The position numbers were made by a program, and so were the translations under genes. From assembly GCA_964530525.1 (NCBI GenBank), contig CAZHBH010000042.1, positions 1-18,763 on the forward strand: 18,763 nucleotides of DNA. The letters run 5' to 3'. Under the pieces are notes generated by a model. The model was not told the DNA's origin. It saw only the letters and a list, made by a program, of their open reading frames with translations, and did no database searches. This DNA is from CAYNQN01 sp964530525 (GTDB taxonomy: Bacteria > Actinomycetota > Acidimicrobiia > Acidimicrobiales > Acidimicrobilacustridaceae). This document shows positions 6,469 to 13,235 of this stretch, piece after piece (positions within the stretch are counted from its first letter, which is position 1; each line of letters starts with the position of its first letter).

Positions 6469-7716
6469 TCAGTCTTGTTCGTACTCGAACGAGAGGTCGC
6501 CTATGTGGACCACGTCACCGTCCACCGCTCCCGCCCGGGCCAGGGCCTTGTCGACGCCCAGCTTGCGAAGGCGCTGCTGGGCGAAGTCGAGTGCCTCGGG
6601 TTGCGTGAGATCCGACAGTGCCACCGCGCGCCGGGCCTGACGGCCGAGCACGACGAAGCTGCCGTCGTCCTGGCGCTGCACCTGCACACCCGAGGGCGTG
6701 GGCCGGTGCACGACGAAGGCCTCGGGCTCGACCATCTCCGAGCGGGCTTCGCCCACGAGCCCGGCGATCTCCCCCACCAGCGCCTCGACCCCCTCGCCGG
6801 TGACCGCCGAGATCCGGTGACCTGCGAAGCCGCCCGCCACGTCGGTCGCGATGTCGCACCGGGAGCCCACGACGACGCGCGGGCGCCGGACCAGCTCGGG
6901 ATCGTAGGCGGCCAGCTCTGCGAGCAGCACCCGTTCCTGCTCGGCAGGCGAAGTGGCCCCGTCGGGACCTCCCGCCAGGTCCAAGAGCACGGCGAGCACT
7001 CGGACCCGCTCTATGTGGCGCAGGAACCGATGACCCAGGCCCCGGCCCTCGGCGGCCCCCTCGATGAGGCCGGGGATGTCCGCCACGATCATCTCGAAGC
7101 CGTCGTCCATGCGAACCACCCCGAGGTGCGGACGCATGGTGGTGAACGGGTAGTCGGCCACCTTCGGCCTCGCAGCCGATACGCGGGAGATGAACGTGCT
7201 CTTGCCCACGTTCGGGTATCCCACCAGGGCCACGTCGGCCATGAGCTTGAGCTCGAGTCGCAGCCAGTGCTCCTCGCCGTGCTCGCCCTGCTCGGCGAAC
7301 GCGGGAGCACGCCGCTTGTTCGACAGGAACCGGGCGTTGCCCTTTCCGCCACGGCCCCCCTCCGCCGCCAGGTACCGGTCGCCGACGCTCACGAGGTCCG
7401 CCAGCACCTCACCGTCGCGGTCGAGCACCACCGTGCCTTCGGGCACCGGTACCTCCAGATCGTCGCCCCTCGCTCCGTGCCGCTTCTTGCCCTGGCCGTG
7501 CCTTCCGCTGGTCGCCCGGCGATGGGGGTGGTCCTCGAACGCGAGGAGCGAGGCGACGTTTCGATCCGCCACTAGCCAGACGTCGCCCCCCTTGCCGCCG
7601 TCCCCGCCGTCGGGTCCACCGCGCGAGACGTGGGCCTCACGCCTGAACGAGACGGCGCCGGCTCCGCCGTCGCCACCTCGCACGTTGACCTGCGCCTCGT
7701 CTACGAATCCCGACAC
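6469..7716 (-). CDS. obg: Ribosome-assembly GTPase Obg (CgtA) with an unusual G4 motif
   Basis: Obg binds GTP/GDP and acts in large ribosomal subunit assembly and stress signalling. The 415-residue protein has all three actinobacterial domains: the glycine-rich Obg fold (residues 1-158, with NVRGGDGGAGAVSFRREAHV), the G domain (about 160-335), and a C-terminal OCT domain (about 345-415). G1 is GYPNVGKS at 166-173, G2 includes YPFTTMRP (189-196), G3 is DIPG at 213-216 and G5 is SAVTG near 305. The G4 position, normally NKxD, reads SRCD at 285-288, keeping only the aspartate. The GTG start at 7716 has no Shine-Dalgarno and lies 6 nt after a TAGGTT -10 box, suggesting a leaderless mRNA separate from rplU-rpmA. 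Identification is secure despite the odd G4. Confidence 0.96.
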   Translation of the reverse strand: MSGFVDEAQVNVRGGDGGAGAVSFRREAHVSRGGPDGGDGGKGGDVWLVADRNVASLLAFEDHPHRRATSGRHGQGKKRHGARGDDLEVPVPEGTVVLDRDGEVLADLVSVGDRYLAAEGGRGGKGNARFLSNKRRAPAFAEQGEHGEEHWLRLELKLMADVALVGYPNVGKSTFISRVSAARPKVADYPFTTMRPHLGVVRMDDGFEMIVADIPGLIEGAAEGRGLGHRFLRHIERVRVLAVLLDLAGGPDGATSPAEQERVLLAELAAYDPELVRRPRVVVGSRCDIATDVAGGFAGHRISAVTGEGVEALVGEIAGLVGEARSEMVEPEAFVVHRPTPSGVQVQRQDDGSFVVLGRQARRAVALSDLTQPEALDFAQQRLRKLGVDKALARAGAVDGDVVHIGDLSFEYEQD

Positions 7717-7722
7717 GTAGAC

Positions 7723-7728
7723 AACCTA
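7723..7728 (-). promoter_or_regulatory. Candidate -10 box (TAGGTT) for obg, leaderless
   Basis: TAGGTT on the minus strand, then 6 nt (GTCTAC), then the obg GTG. The -35 region has no clear match. A hairpin after rpmA lies just upstream, consistent with a new transcription unit beginning here. Confidence 0.5.
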
Positions 7729-7751
7729 GAGCTGCGGAAGCGAGCTGGGGA

Positions 7752-7765
7752 CGCCGGTTCCGGCG
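7752..7765. repeat. Perfect 6-bp inverted repeat upstream of obg
   Basis: CGCCGG, TT, CCGGCG. It falls between the hairpin after rpmA and the obg -10 box, at about the place where a -35 element or operator would be. With only two central bases it is a poor RNA hairpin, so a protein-binding site is as likely as a terminator arm. Confidence 0.3.
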
Positions 7766-7775
7766 GGACGACCCC

Positions 7776-7789
7776 CCACCCGTGGGTGG
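7776..7789 (-). terminator. Hairpin directly after rpmA (candidate terminator)
   Basis: CCACCC, GT, GGGTGG: a 6-bp inverted repeat, effectively a 5-bp stem with a 4-nt loop, beginning 3 nt after the rpmA stop codon. No T-tract follows, so termination is uncertain; high-GC actinobacteria often lack one. Confidence 0.35.
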
Positions 7790-7792
7790 TGG

Positions 7793-8047
7793 TCAGGAAG
7801 GCGGGAGGATGTCTACGAGCTTCCGCCCGCGACGGGAGCCGAACTTCACGGTGCCCGCTGCGGTGGCGAAGAGGGTGTCGTCGCCGCCACGCCCGACGTT
7901 CTCACCGGGGTGGATGCGGGTGCCCCGCTGGCGGACGAGGATGGTCCCTGCGTTGACGACCTGCCCGTCGAAGCGCTTCACACCGAGCCGCTTGCTCTGC
8001 GAGTCGCGCCCGTTGCGCGTCGATCCTCCACCTTTGGTCTTCGACAT
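7793..8047 (-). CDS. rpmA: 50S ribosomal protein L27
   Basis: The 84-residue product has the L27 signature: MSKTKGGGSTRNGRDSQSKR at the N-terminus, followed by LGVKRFDGQVVNAGTILVRQ, GTRIHPGENVGRGGDDTLFA and a basic end, VKFGSRRGRKLVDI. L27 sits near the peptidyl transferase centre of the 50S subunit, its N-terminus reaching toward the tRNA ends. No cleavable N-terminal extension of the Firmicutes type is present. The ATG at 8047 is preceded by GAGAGGG at a suitable distance. The gene follows rplU by 12 nt, the usual pairing. Confidence 0.98.
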   Translation of the reverse strand: MSKTKGGGSTRNGRDSQSKRLGVKRFDGQVVNAGTILVRQRGTRIHPGENVGRGGDDTLFATAAGTVKFGSRRGRKLVDILPPS

Positions 8048-8059
8048 CTGCCAGCCCTC

Positions 8060-8371
8060 TCAGCCCTTGTTGATGCTCGTGATCTCGACGGTGTCGTAGC
8101 CCTGGCGGTGGCCCCAGCGACGGCGCTGGTTCGACTTCGACTTGTAGGTGAAGCCGGTGATCTTCGGGCCCTTGCCCTCGCCGACCACCTTGGCGGTGAC
8201 CGAAGCTCCTGCCAGCTGGTCGGGCGTAGCGAGCACGCTCTCGCCGTCGACGAGCAGGATCGGCTGCAGCTCCACCGAGGCCTCGGGGTCTGCCCCAAGG
8301 CGCTCCACGTCCAGCACCTGGCCCTCTTGGACCTTGTACTGCTTTCCTCCGGTCTTGATCACGGCATACAT
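8060..8371 (-). CDS. rplU: 50S ribosomal protein L21
   Basis: This 103-residue protein begins MYAVIKTGGKQYKVQEGQVL, the standard L21 start, and has the C-terminal KSKSNQRRRWGHRQGYDTVE region that contacts 23S rRNA. L21 is a structural protein of the 50S subunit. No Shine-Dalgarno is seen before the ATG at 8371. The gene starts 15 nt after the end of the RNase E/G gene, and a -10 box (TAGCCT) overlaps the tandem stop TGATAG, so rplU-rpmA probably has its own promoter in addition to readthrough. It is followed by rpmA 12 nt later. Confidence 0.98.
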   Translation of the reverse strand: MYAVIKTGGKQYKVQEGQVLDVERLGADPEASVELQPILLVDGESVLATPDQLAGASVTAKVVGEGKGPKITGFTYKSKSNQRRRWGHRQGYDTVEITSINKG

Positions 8372-8380
8372 GAGCTGGCC

Positions 8381-8409
8381 AGGCTATCAGCCGAGGAGGG
8401 CCTGGTCGA
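8381..8409 (-). promoter_or_regulatory. Candidate rplU-rpmA promoter at the end of the RNase E/G gene
   Basis: TCGACC (8409 down to 8404, four of six matches to TTGACA), a 17-nt spacer, then TAGCCT (8386 down to 8381). The rplU ATG lies 9 nt after the -10 box, so the leader would be only a few bases. This is the only candidate here with a recognisable -35. Confidence 0.42.
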
Positions 8410-10336
8410 TCTGGAGGCCCCTTCCCTCGCACTCGGGGCACAGGCTGGTGAACGACTCCAGCAGACCTTCGCCGATCCTCTTGCGGGTCATCTCCACGAG
8501 GCCCAGCTCGGAGATGTCGAAGACCTGCGTGCGGGTCTTGTCGCGTGCCAGCGCCTCTCGGAAGACCTTGATCACCTTGCCCCGGTTCTCGCGGATCTCC
8601 ATGTCGATGAAGTCGATCACGATGATCCCGCCTATGTCGCGAAGCCTCAGCTGCTTGGCGATCTCCACCGCGGCCTCGAGGTTGTTCTTGAAGACGGTCT
8701 CCTCGAGGCTGGAGGAGCCCACGTTCTTCCCGGTGTTCACGTCGATCACCGTGAGCGCCTCGGTGTGCTCGATCACCAGCGACCCACCCGAGGGGAGCCA
8801 CACCTTGCGATCGAGCGCCTTGTGCAGCTGCTCGTGCACGTGGTGGCGCTCGAAGATCGGCAGCGAAGACTCCGCAGGGTCGTACAGCTCGACCCGCTCG
8901 CTCAGGGCGGGCGAGATCGCCGCCACGTAGTCGTGCACCTCCTCGTAGAGGGAGCGGTCGTCGATGATCACGCCGCGGTAGTTCTCGTTGAACTCCTCAC
9001 GGATGACCCGCACGGCCATGTCGGGCTCCCTGTAGAGCAGCGCCGGAGCGGTGGCACCGGCGGCGAGCTTCTCGATCTGGTCCCACTGCTCGAGGAGGCG
9101 CCGCACATCGGCCTCGATCTCCTCGGACGTGACGCCCTCCGACGCCGTCCTCACGATCACCCCGTGCTGCTTGGGCTTCACCCGGTCGAGCACGTCGCGC
9201 AGCCGCTTGCGCTCGTTGTCCGGGAGGCGCTTGGAGATGCCGTAGACGCCGCTGTTGGGGATCAGCACCACGAACCGGCCCGGGAGCGAGACCTCCTGGC
9301 TGAGCCGGGCACCCTTGTGGGCGATGGGGTTCTTGGTCACCTGGCACAGGATCGTCTGCTTCGGGCGGAGGATCTGCTCGATGCGAGGGTTCGCCCCCTT
9401 CTCCTCGATGTCCTCCGGGTCGTACTGGACGTCACCCCTGTAGAGCACGGCGTTCTTGGGCGTCCCGATGTCCACGAACGCGGCCTCCATGCCGGGCAGG
9501 ACGTTCTGCACCTTGCCCAGGTAGATGTTCCCGTGGATCTGCGAGATGTCGTCGGCCGGTCGAGACACGTAGTGCTCGATCAGGTTGCGTCCCTCCAGCA
9601 CGGCGATCTGGGTCGCCTCGGGCCTCACGCTCACGGCCATGAGGTAGCGCCCGACCGGACGCCCCTTGCGCTGCTTGCCCCTGCGCCGCTCGAGCTCGTC
9701 CTCGTCGAGCTGCACGCCGCCCGAGTGCAGGATCGCTTCCACGGGGGAGGTGGAGCTGGAGGTCGAACCGCCGTCTCCTCCCCCGCCCTTCCCGCGCCTG
9801 CGACCTCCCCGACGACGGCGTCGCTTGGGTGCATCTGGGCCAGAGGTCTTCGCCTCGGAGCCGGCCTGCGGGGTCGGCACCGGAGGTGCCGGCCGGGTGT
9901 CGCCGATCTGAGGCCGGCGGACCAGGGCCCTCTCCGCCACCTGGGGGTCGCGGGGGCGGCCCTCGGAGATCCTCTCGGGCAGCTCTTCGGGGGTCTGGTC
10001 CGATCCTGCCGAGCGCTCCCCCTGGGCACCCGCACCGGCGGGCTTGGCTCCGGACCGGCCCCGGCCGCCCCGGGATCCCCGGCGCCTCTTCGGTCTGGGT
10101 GCCTCCGACGACTCGGTCGCCACGTCGGCCCCGTCGGAGCTGCCCTGGGTCGTGGGCGTCTCGGCTCCGGTGGCGTTCGCTGCTCCTGTCGCCTTCTCCG
10201 ACTTGCTCGAGCTGTTGGGGCTGTCTGATCGGGAGGGATCTTCTGGTCTGTTGGTCTTATCTGGTCCGTTCGGGCTTCGTGATGCGCCCTCAGCCGGAGC
10301 TTCCGGCTTGTTCTCTTCGGTGATCGGCTCCGTCAT
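8387..10336 (-). CDS. rng: Ribonuclease E/G with a long basic, disordered N-terminus
   Basis: A 649-residue endoribonuclease of the RNase E/G family, which cleaves single-stranded RNA in mRNA decay and rRNA/tRNA processing. Residues 1 to about 225 are low complexity, rich in S, E, P, G and R, with two arginine-rich patches (RPKRRRGSRGGRGRSG near 81-96; KRRRRRGGRRRGKGGGG near 171-187). An S1-like RNA-binding segment follows (NIYLGKVQNVLPGMEAAFVD, about 270-289), with the 5' sensor and DNase I-like regions behind it. The catalytic acidic residues are in VIDVNTGKN (Asp532) and IVIDFIDMEIREN (about 575-578). The zinc-link cysteines are C633-P-E-C636, and the protein ends shortly afterwards, without the C-terminal scaffold of E. 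coli RNase E. AAGGG lies 9 nt before the ATG at 10336. It follows the TIGR03936-type gene by 15 nt. Confidence 0.95.
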   Translation of the reverse strand: MTEPITEENKPEAPAEGASRSPNGPDKTNRPEDPSRSDSPNSSSKSEKATGAANATGAETPTTQGSSDGADVATESSEAPRPKRRRGSRGGRGRSGAKPAGAGAQGERSAGSDQTPEELPERISEGRPRDPQVAERALVRRPQIGDTRPAPPVPTPQAGSEAKTSGPDAPKRRRRRGGRRRGKGGGGDGGSTSSSTSPVEAILHSGGVQLDEDELERRRGKQRKGRPVGRYLMAVSVRPEATQIAVLEGRNLIEHYVSRPADDISQIHGNIYLGKVQNVLPGMEAAFVDIGTPKNAVLYRGDVQYDPEDIEEKGANPRIEQILRPKQTILCQVTKNPIAHKGARLSQEVSLPGRFVVLIPNSGVYGISKRLPDNERKRLRDVLDRVKPKQHGVIVRTASEGVTSEEIEADVRRLLEQWDQIEKLAAGATAPALLYREPDMAVRVIREEFNENYRGVIIDDRSLYEEVHDYVAAISPALSERVELYDPAESSLPIFERHHVHEQLHKALDRKVWLPSGGSLVIEHTEALTVIDVNTGKNVGSSSLEETVFKNNLEAAVEIAKQLRLRDIGGIIVIDFIDMEIRENRGKVIKVFREALARDKTRTQVFDISELGLVEMTRKRIGEGLLESFTSLCPECEGRGLQIDQALLG

Positions 10337-10351
10337 GGAGTTGTTCCCTTC

Positions 10352-11050
10352 TCATGATGCGCACGCCTCTGCACGCGCTGCCGACGTCGCGGTGAGCGGT
10401 TCCCGCTTCGCGTCGCCGGTGTTGATCCATTGGTGTGTTCGGCACGCGCTCGTCACCACTGCTTCAGGGGCGAGCGCGGCCATGAGCTCTGCGGGCCGGA
10501 CACCACGGGGTTGGGTGGCCAGCTCTGTGCTGATCGTCAGGCCGTCCGCCTGCAGGTGCAGGACCGCCGGTCTGATGTCGTCAACAACTTGCCTTCCCTT
10601 GCGTTCCCGGGTGATCTCCACCCGATCAGCTCCGAGCAGTCCGTCGATGGCGACGGGGAGCTGTGCAAGTTCGATGTGCTCCAAGCCGATCAACCAAGAG
10701 CAGCTGGTGACCGCTTGCTGGAGCGAGGTGTCTGCACGGTCGATCTCGATCGCCGCCTCCGCGTCGATCCCCGGAGGCAGCAGGGACGAGAGTCGAACCG
10801 GCAAGGCGAGCAGCTCGGAGGATGTGAGCGCCCCCTCGCCGACGAGGTCCACGTCCAGGTACTCGCCCAACGACTCGCACCCCACTGGGAGCGCCAGGCC
10901 GAAGTGGACCTTGGGCCGCGGCGAGAAGCCCTCCGTGGAAGCCACGGGAAGCTTGGAGCGCCGCAGCGCCCTCTCCCAAGCCCTCGCCACGTCCCGATGG
11001 CCCAGGAACCGGATCTTTCCCAGCTTGGTGAAGCGGATCCGTATCCTCAT
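10352..11050 (-). CDS. TIGR03936-type radical-SAM-associated protein (DUF2344)
   Basis: The 232-residue product starts MRIRIRFTKLGKIRFLGHRD, the usual opening of this family, and contains STEGFSPRPKVHFGLALPVG (residues about 38-57), its best-conserved segment. The later residues, including RPAVLHLQADGL and a tail rich in alanine, are less conserved. The molecular function is not established. In some bacteria the same domain is the C-terminus of the radical SAM protein encoded next to it; here they are separate. The ATG at 11050 overlaps the stop of the radical SAM gene as ATGA, implying translational coupling and co-expression. The frame stays open further upstream, but that extension lies wholly inside the radical SAM gene and lacks family resemblance. 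Confidence 0.9.
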   Translation of the reverse strand: MRIRIRFTKLGKIRFLGHRDVARAWERALRRSKLPVASTEGFSPRPKVHFGLALPVGCESLGEYLDVDLVGEGALTSSELLALPVRLSSLLPPGIDAEAAIEIDRADTSLQQAVTSCSWLIGLEHIELAQLPVAIDGLLGADRVEITRERKGRQVVDDIRPAVLHLQADGLTISTELATQPRGVRPAELMAALAPEAVVTSACRTHQWINTGDAKREPLTATSAARAEACAS

Positions 11051-13071
11051 GGTGCTGCGGTCCCGGCCGGGGCCTGGCTCCCGGCCGCGACAGGGACCTT
11101 CCCGCCTGGGGTCCTGCTGATGGTCGAGCCGAGCGAGACGGGCGCCTCCCCCGCGCAGGACAGGTCCTGGCCCGTGCCCTGCGAACCTCCTGCCGGCGGA
11201 ACCGCCGAGGCGACGATGTGCTCGATCGAGTACCCGGTGCAGGCTCCGCAGTCGTAGCAGGGAGTCCAGCGGCAGTCTTCCAGTCCCACCTCGTCGAGGG
11301 CATCGCGCCACTCCTGCCAGAGGAAGTCCTTGTGCAGCCCCGCCGAGATGTGATCCCAGGGAAGCACCTCGTCCTCGGTGCGGTGTCGGTGCACGTACCA
11401 GTCGACGCTGAGGCCGTGGCGAGCCATGGAGTCGGTCCACAAGGAGAGGTCGAAACGCTCCGACCACTCCTGGAACGTCCCCCCTCGCCGCCACACGTCC
11501 TCGATGACGGGGCCCAGCCTCCGGTCGCCCCGGCTGGTGATCCCCTCGGCCAGCGTCGCGCCGGGATCGTGCCACTTGAGGTTGACGCCCCTGTCGCGAC
11601 GGAGCTCGTCGCGAAGGAGGTTCACCTTGCGGCGCAGCTCCGCGTCGGTGTTCTGGCCGAACCACTGGAACGGCGTGAAGGGCTTCGGCACGAACCCTCC
11701 GACCGAAGCGGTGACCGACGCCTGCTTGGTGTGCTTGCGGCCCAGCTGCACGCAGTTCCGAGCCAGCTCGGCGATGCGCAAGGTGTCTTCGTCGGTCTCC
11801 GTGGGCAGGCCGGTGAGGAAGTACAGCTTCATCCTGCGCCATCCCTGCGAGAAGGCCGACTCCACGGCACCGTAGAGGTCTTCCTCTCGGATCAGCTTGT
11901 TGATGACCTGCCTGAGCCGCCACGACCCCGCCTCGGGAGCGAAGGTGAGGCCGGTTCGTCGGCCCTTCTGGAGCTGGGTGGCAATCCCCACCGTGAAGGC
12001 ATCGACTCGCAGGCTGGGCAACGACACGGCAGTCCGGGTGGACTCGGGGTCGCCGCCGAGCCTTCCCTCCACCACCGAGCTCACGACCTCCTCTATCCCG
12101 GAGTAGTCAGCCGTCGACAGCGACGTGAGGGCCACCTCGTCGTAGCCCGTGCGCCTCAGTCCCTCCGCCACCATCGCCTTGACCTGCTCGGCTGGCCGCT
12201 CCCGGACGGGTCGGGTGATCATGCCCGCCTGGCAGAACCGGCAACCGCGGGTGCAGCCCCTGAACACCTCGACGTTCAGGCGATCGTGCACGACCTCGGT
12301 GAGCGGCACCAGCTGGCGGCGCGGGTACGGCCAGTCGGCCAAGTCGGCGACGGTCCTCTTCTCGACCCGCTCGGGAACGTCGCCGAAGCGGGGCGTCACC
12401 GACACGAGCCGGTCGCCCGAGTAGCTGGCCTCGTAGAGGGACGGGACGTACACACCTTCGATCCGGGCGAGGTCGCGCAGCACCGCCTCACGGTTGCGCG
12501 ACCCCGAGGTGCTCGCGACCTTCCACTCGCTGACGACCTGGCTGATCTCCCCCACGACCTCCTCGCCGTCGCCGAGCACCACGAAGTCGAGGAAGTCGGC
12601 CAGGGGCTCGGGGTTGTAGGTGCAGTGGCCACCCGCGCCGACCAAGGGGTGCTCGGGGCCGCGCCGGTCCACGCGCACCGGTGCTCCGGCCAGGTCGATG
12701 CAGTTGAGGACGTTGGTGTAGGTGAGCTCGGCTGAGAGGTTGAATGCGATGACGTCGAAGTCGGTCGCCGGGCGGTGGGTGTCGACCGAGAACAACGGAA
12801 GCCCGTGGGCGCGTAGCAGCTCCTCGAGGTCTACCCACGGGGCATAGGTCCGCTCGGCGACGGCATCGGACCGTTCGTTCAGGATCTCGTAGAGGATCTG
12901 GAGGCCCTGGTTGGGCAACCCGATCTCGTAGGTGTCGGGATAGACGAGCAGCCAGGCCGCCTTGCCAGCTCCGTGCTGGGGGCGGATGGCGCCATCTTCC
13001 AAGCCGATGTATCGCGCCGGTCGTTGGACCTTGGCCAGCAGGGGTTCCAGCTGAGGCCAGAGATCTTTCAT
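11047..13071 (-). CDS. TIGR03960-type B12-binding-like radical SAM protein
   Basis: A 674-residue protein starting MKDLWPQLEPLLAKVQRPAR, the family's usual opening. The N-terminal half (about 35-235) resembles a cobalamin-binding Rossmann domain, with YPDTYEIGLPNQGLQILYEI and GAGGHCTYNPEPLADFLDFV, but no DxHxxG cobalamin ligand motif is evident. The radical SAM cluster ligands are C273-x3-C277-x2-C280 in FRGCTRGCRFCQAG. A second cysteine group near the end, C600, C605, C608 and C611 (CRWTPCYDCGAC), could hold another cluster. The last 55 residues are low complexity and rich in A, G, P and S. The substrate is unknown; the constant link with TIGR03936 and RNase E/G suggests RNA or ribosome modification, which is inference. 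The ATG at 13071 is preferred; the longer open frame runs into rodA. Confidence 0.92.
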   Translation of the reverse strand: MKDLWPQLEPLLAKVQRPARYIGLEDGAIRPQHGAGKAAWLLVYPDTYEIGLPNQGLQILYEILNERSDAVAERTYAPWVDLEELLRAHGLPLFSVDTHRPATDFDVIAFNLSAELTYTNVLNCIDLAGAPVRVDRRGPEHPLVGAGGHCTYNPEPLADFLDFVVLGDGEEVVGEISQVVSEWKVASTSGSRNREAVLRDLARIEGVYVPSLYEASYSGDRLVSVTPRFGDVPERVEKRTVADLADWPYPRRQLVPLTEVVHDRLNVEVFRGCTRGCRFCQAGMITRPVRERPAEQVKAMVAEGLRRTGYDEVALTSLSTADYSGIEEVVSSVVEGRLGGDPESTRTAVSLPSLRVDAFTVGIATQLQKGRRTGLTFAPEAGSWRLRQVINKLIREEDLYGAVESAFSQGWRRMKLYFLTGLPTETDEDTLRIAELARNCVQLGRKHTKQASVTASVGGFVPKPFTPFQWFGQNTDAELRRKVNLLRDELRRDRGVNLKWHDPGATLAEGITSRGDRRLGPVIEDVWRRGGTFQEWSERFDLSLWTDSMARHGLSVDWYVHRHRTEDEVLPWDHISAGLHKDFLWQEWRDALDEVGLEDCRWTPCYDCGACTGYSIEHIVASAVPPAGGSQGTGQDLSCAGEAPVSLGSTISRTPGGKVPVAAGSQAPAGTAAP

Positions 13072-13079
13072 TTCGCACA

Positions 13080-13085
13080 AGCCTA
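13080..13085 (-). promoter_or_regulatory. Candidate -10 box (TAGGCT) for the radical SAM gene
   Basis: TAGGCT on the minus strand is followed by 8 nt and the ATG at 13071; no Shine-Dalgarno is present. The upstream 10-mer CCGGTAGGCT matches that before the MoxR-like gene. A small dyad, GGAGG CGG CCTCC (13088-13100), overlaps the region just upstream. Confidence 0.45.
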
Positions 13086-13130
13086 CCGGAGGCGGCCTCC
13101 CAACCGGGAAACCCCCCGACACCAGCCCCG

Positions 13131-13150
13131 GAGCTGCAGCGGAGCAGCTC
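13131..13150 (-). terminator. Hairpin between rodA and the radical SAM gene
   Basis: GAGCTGC, a 6-nt loop (AGCGGA in the plus strand), GCAGCTC: a perfect 7-bp stem located 86 nt after the rodA stop, in the 164-nt gap before the radical SAM gene. There is no T-tract. It could end or attenuate the mre/rod transcript. Apart from this hairpin and the small dyad near 13088-13100, I see nothing in the gap. Confidence 0.35.
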
Positions 13151-13235
13151 GACGGTGGGCGCCTGGAGCCGCGAACCGGATGCTGGCGAAACCTGCGGAG
13201 CCGCTGCGGATGTGGTGGCGAGCCTGCGAGGCCGG

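Noticed and set aside
7910..10228. Plus-strand open frame of 772 codons opposite rplU and the RNase E/G gene
   Set aside because: Shadow of well-identified genes; the composition is artefactual and no start signal is seen.
11051..11923. Extension of the TIGR03936-type protein by about 290 residues
   Set aside because: It lies wholly within the radical SAM gene in another frame; the family begins at MRIRIRFTKLGKIRFLGH and an ATGA overlap marks that start.
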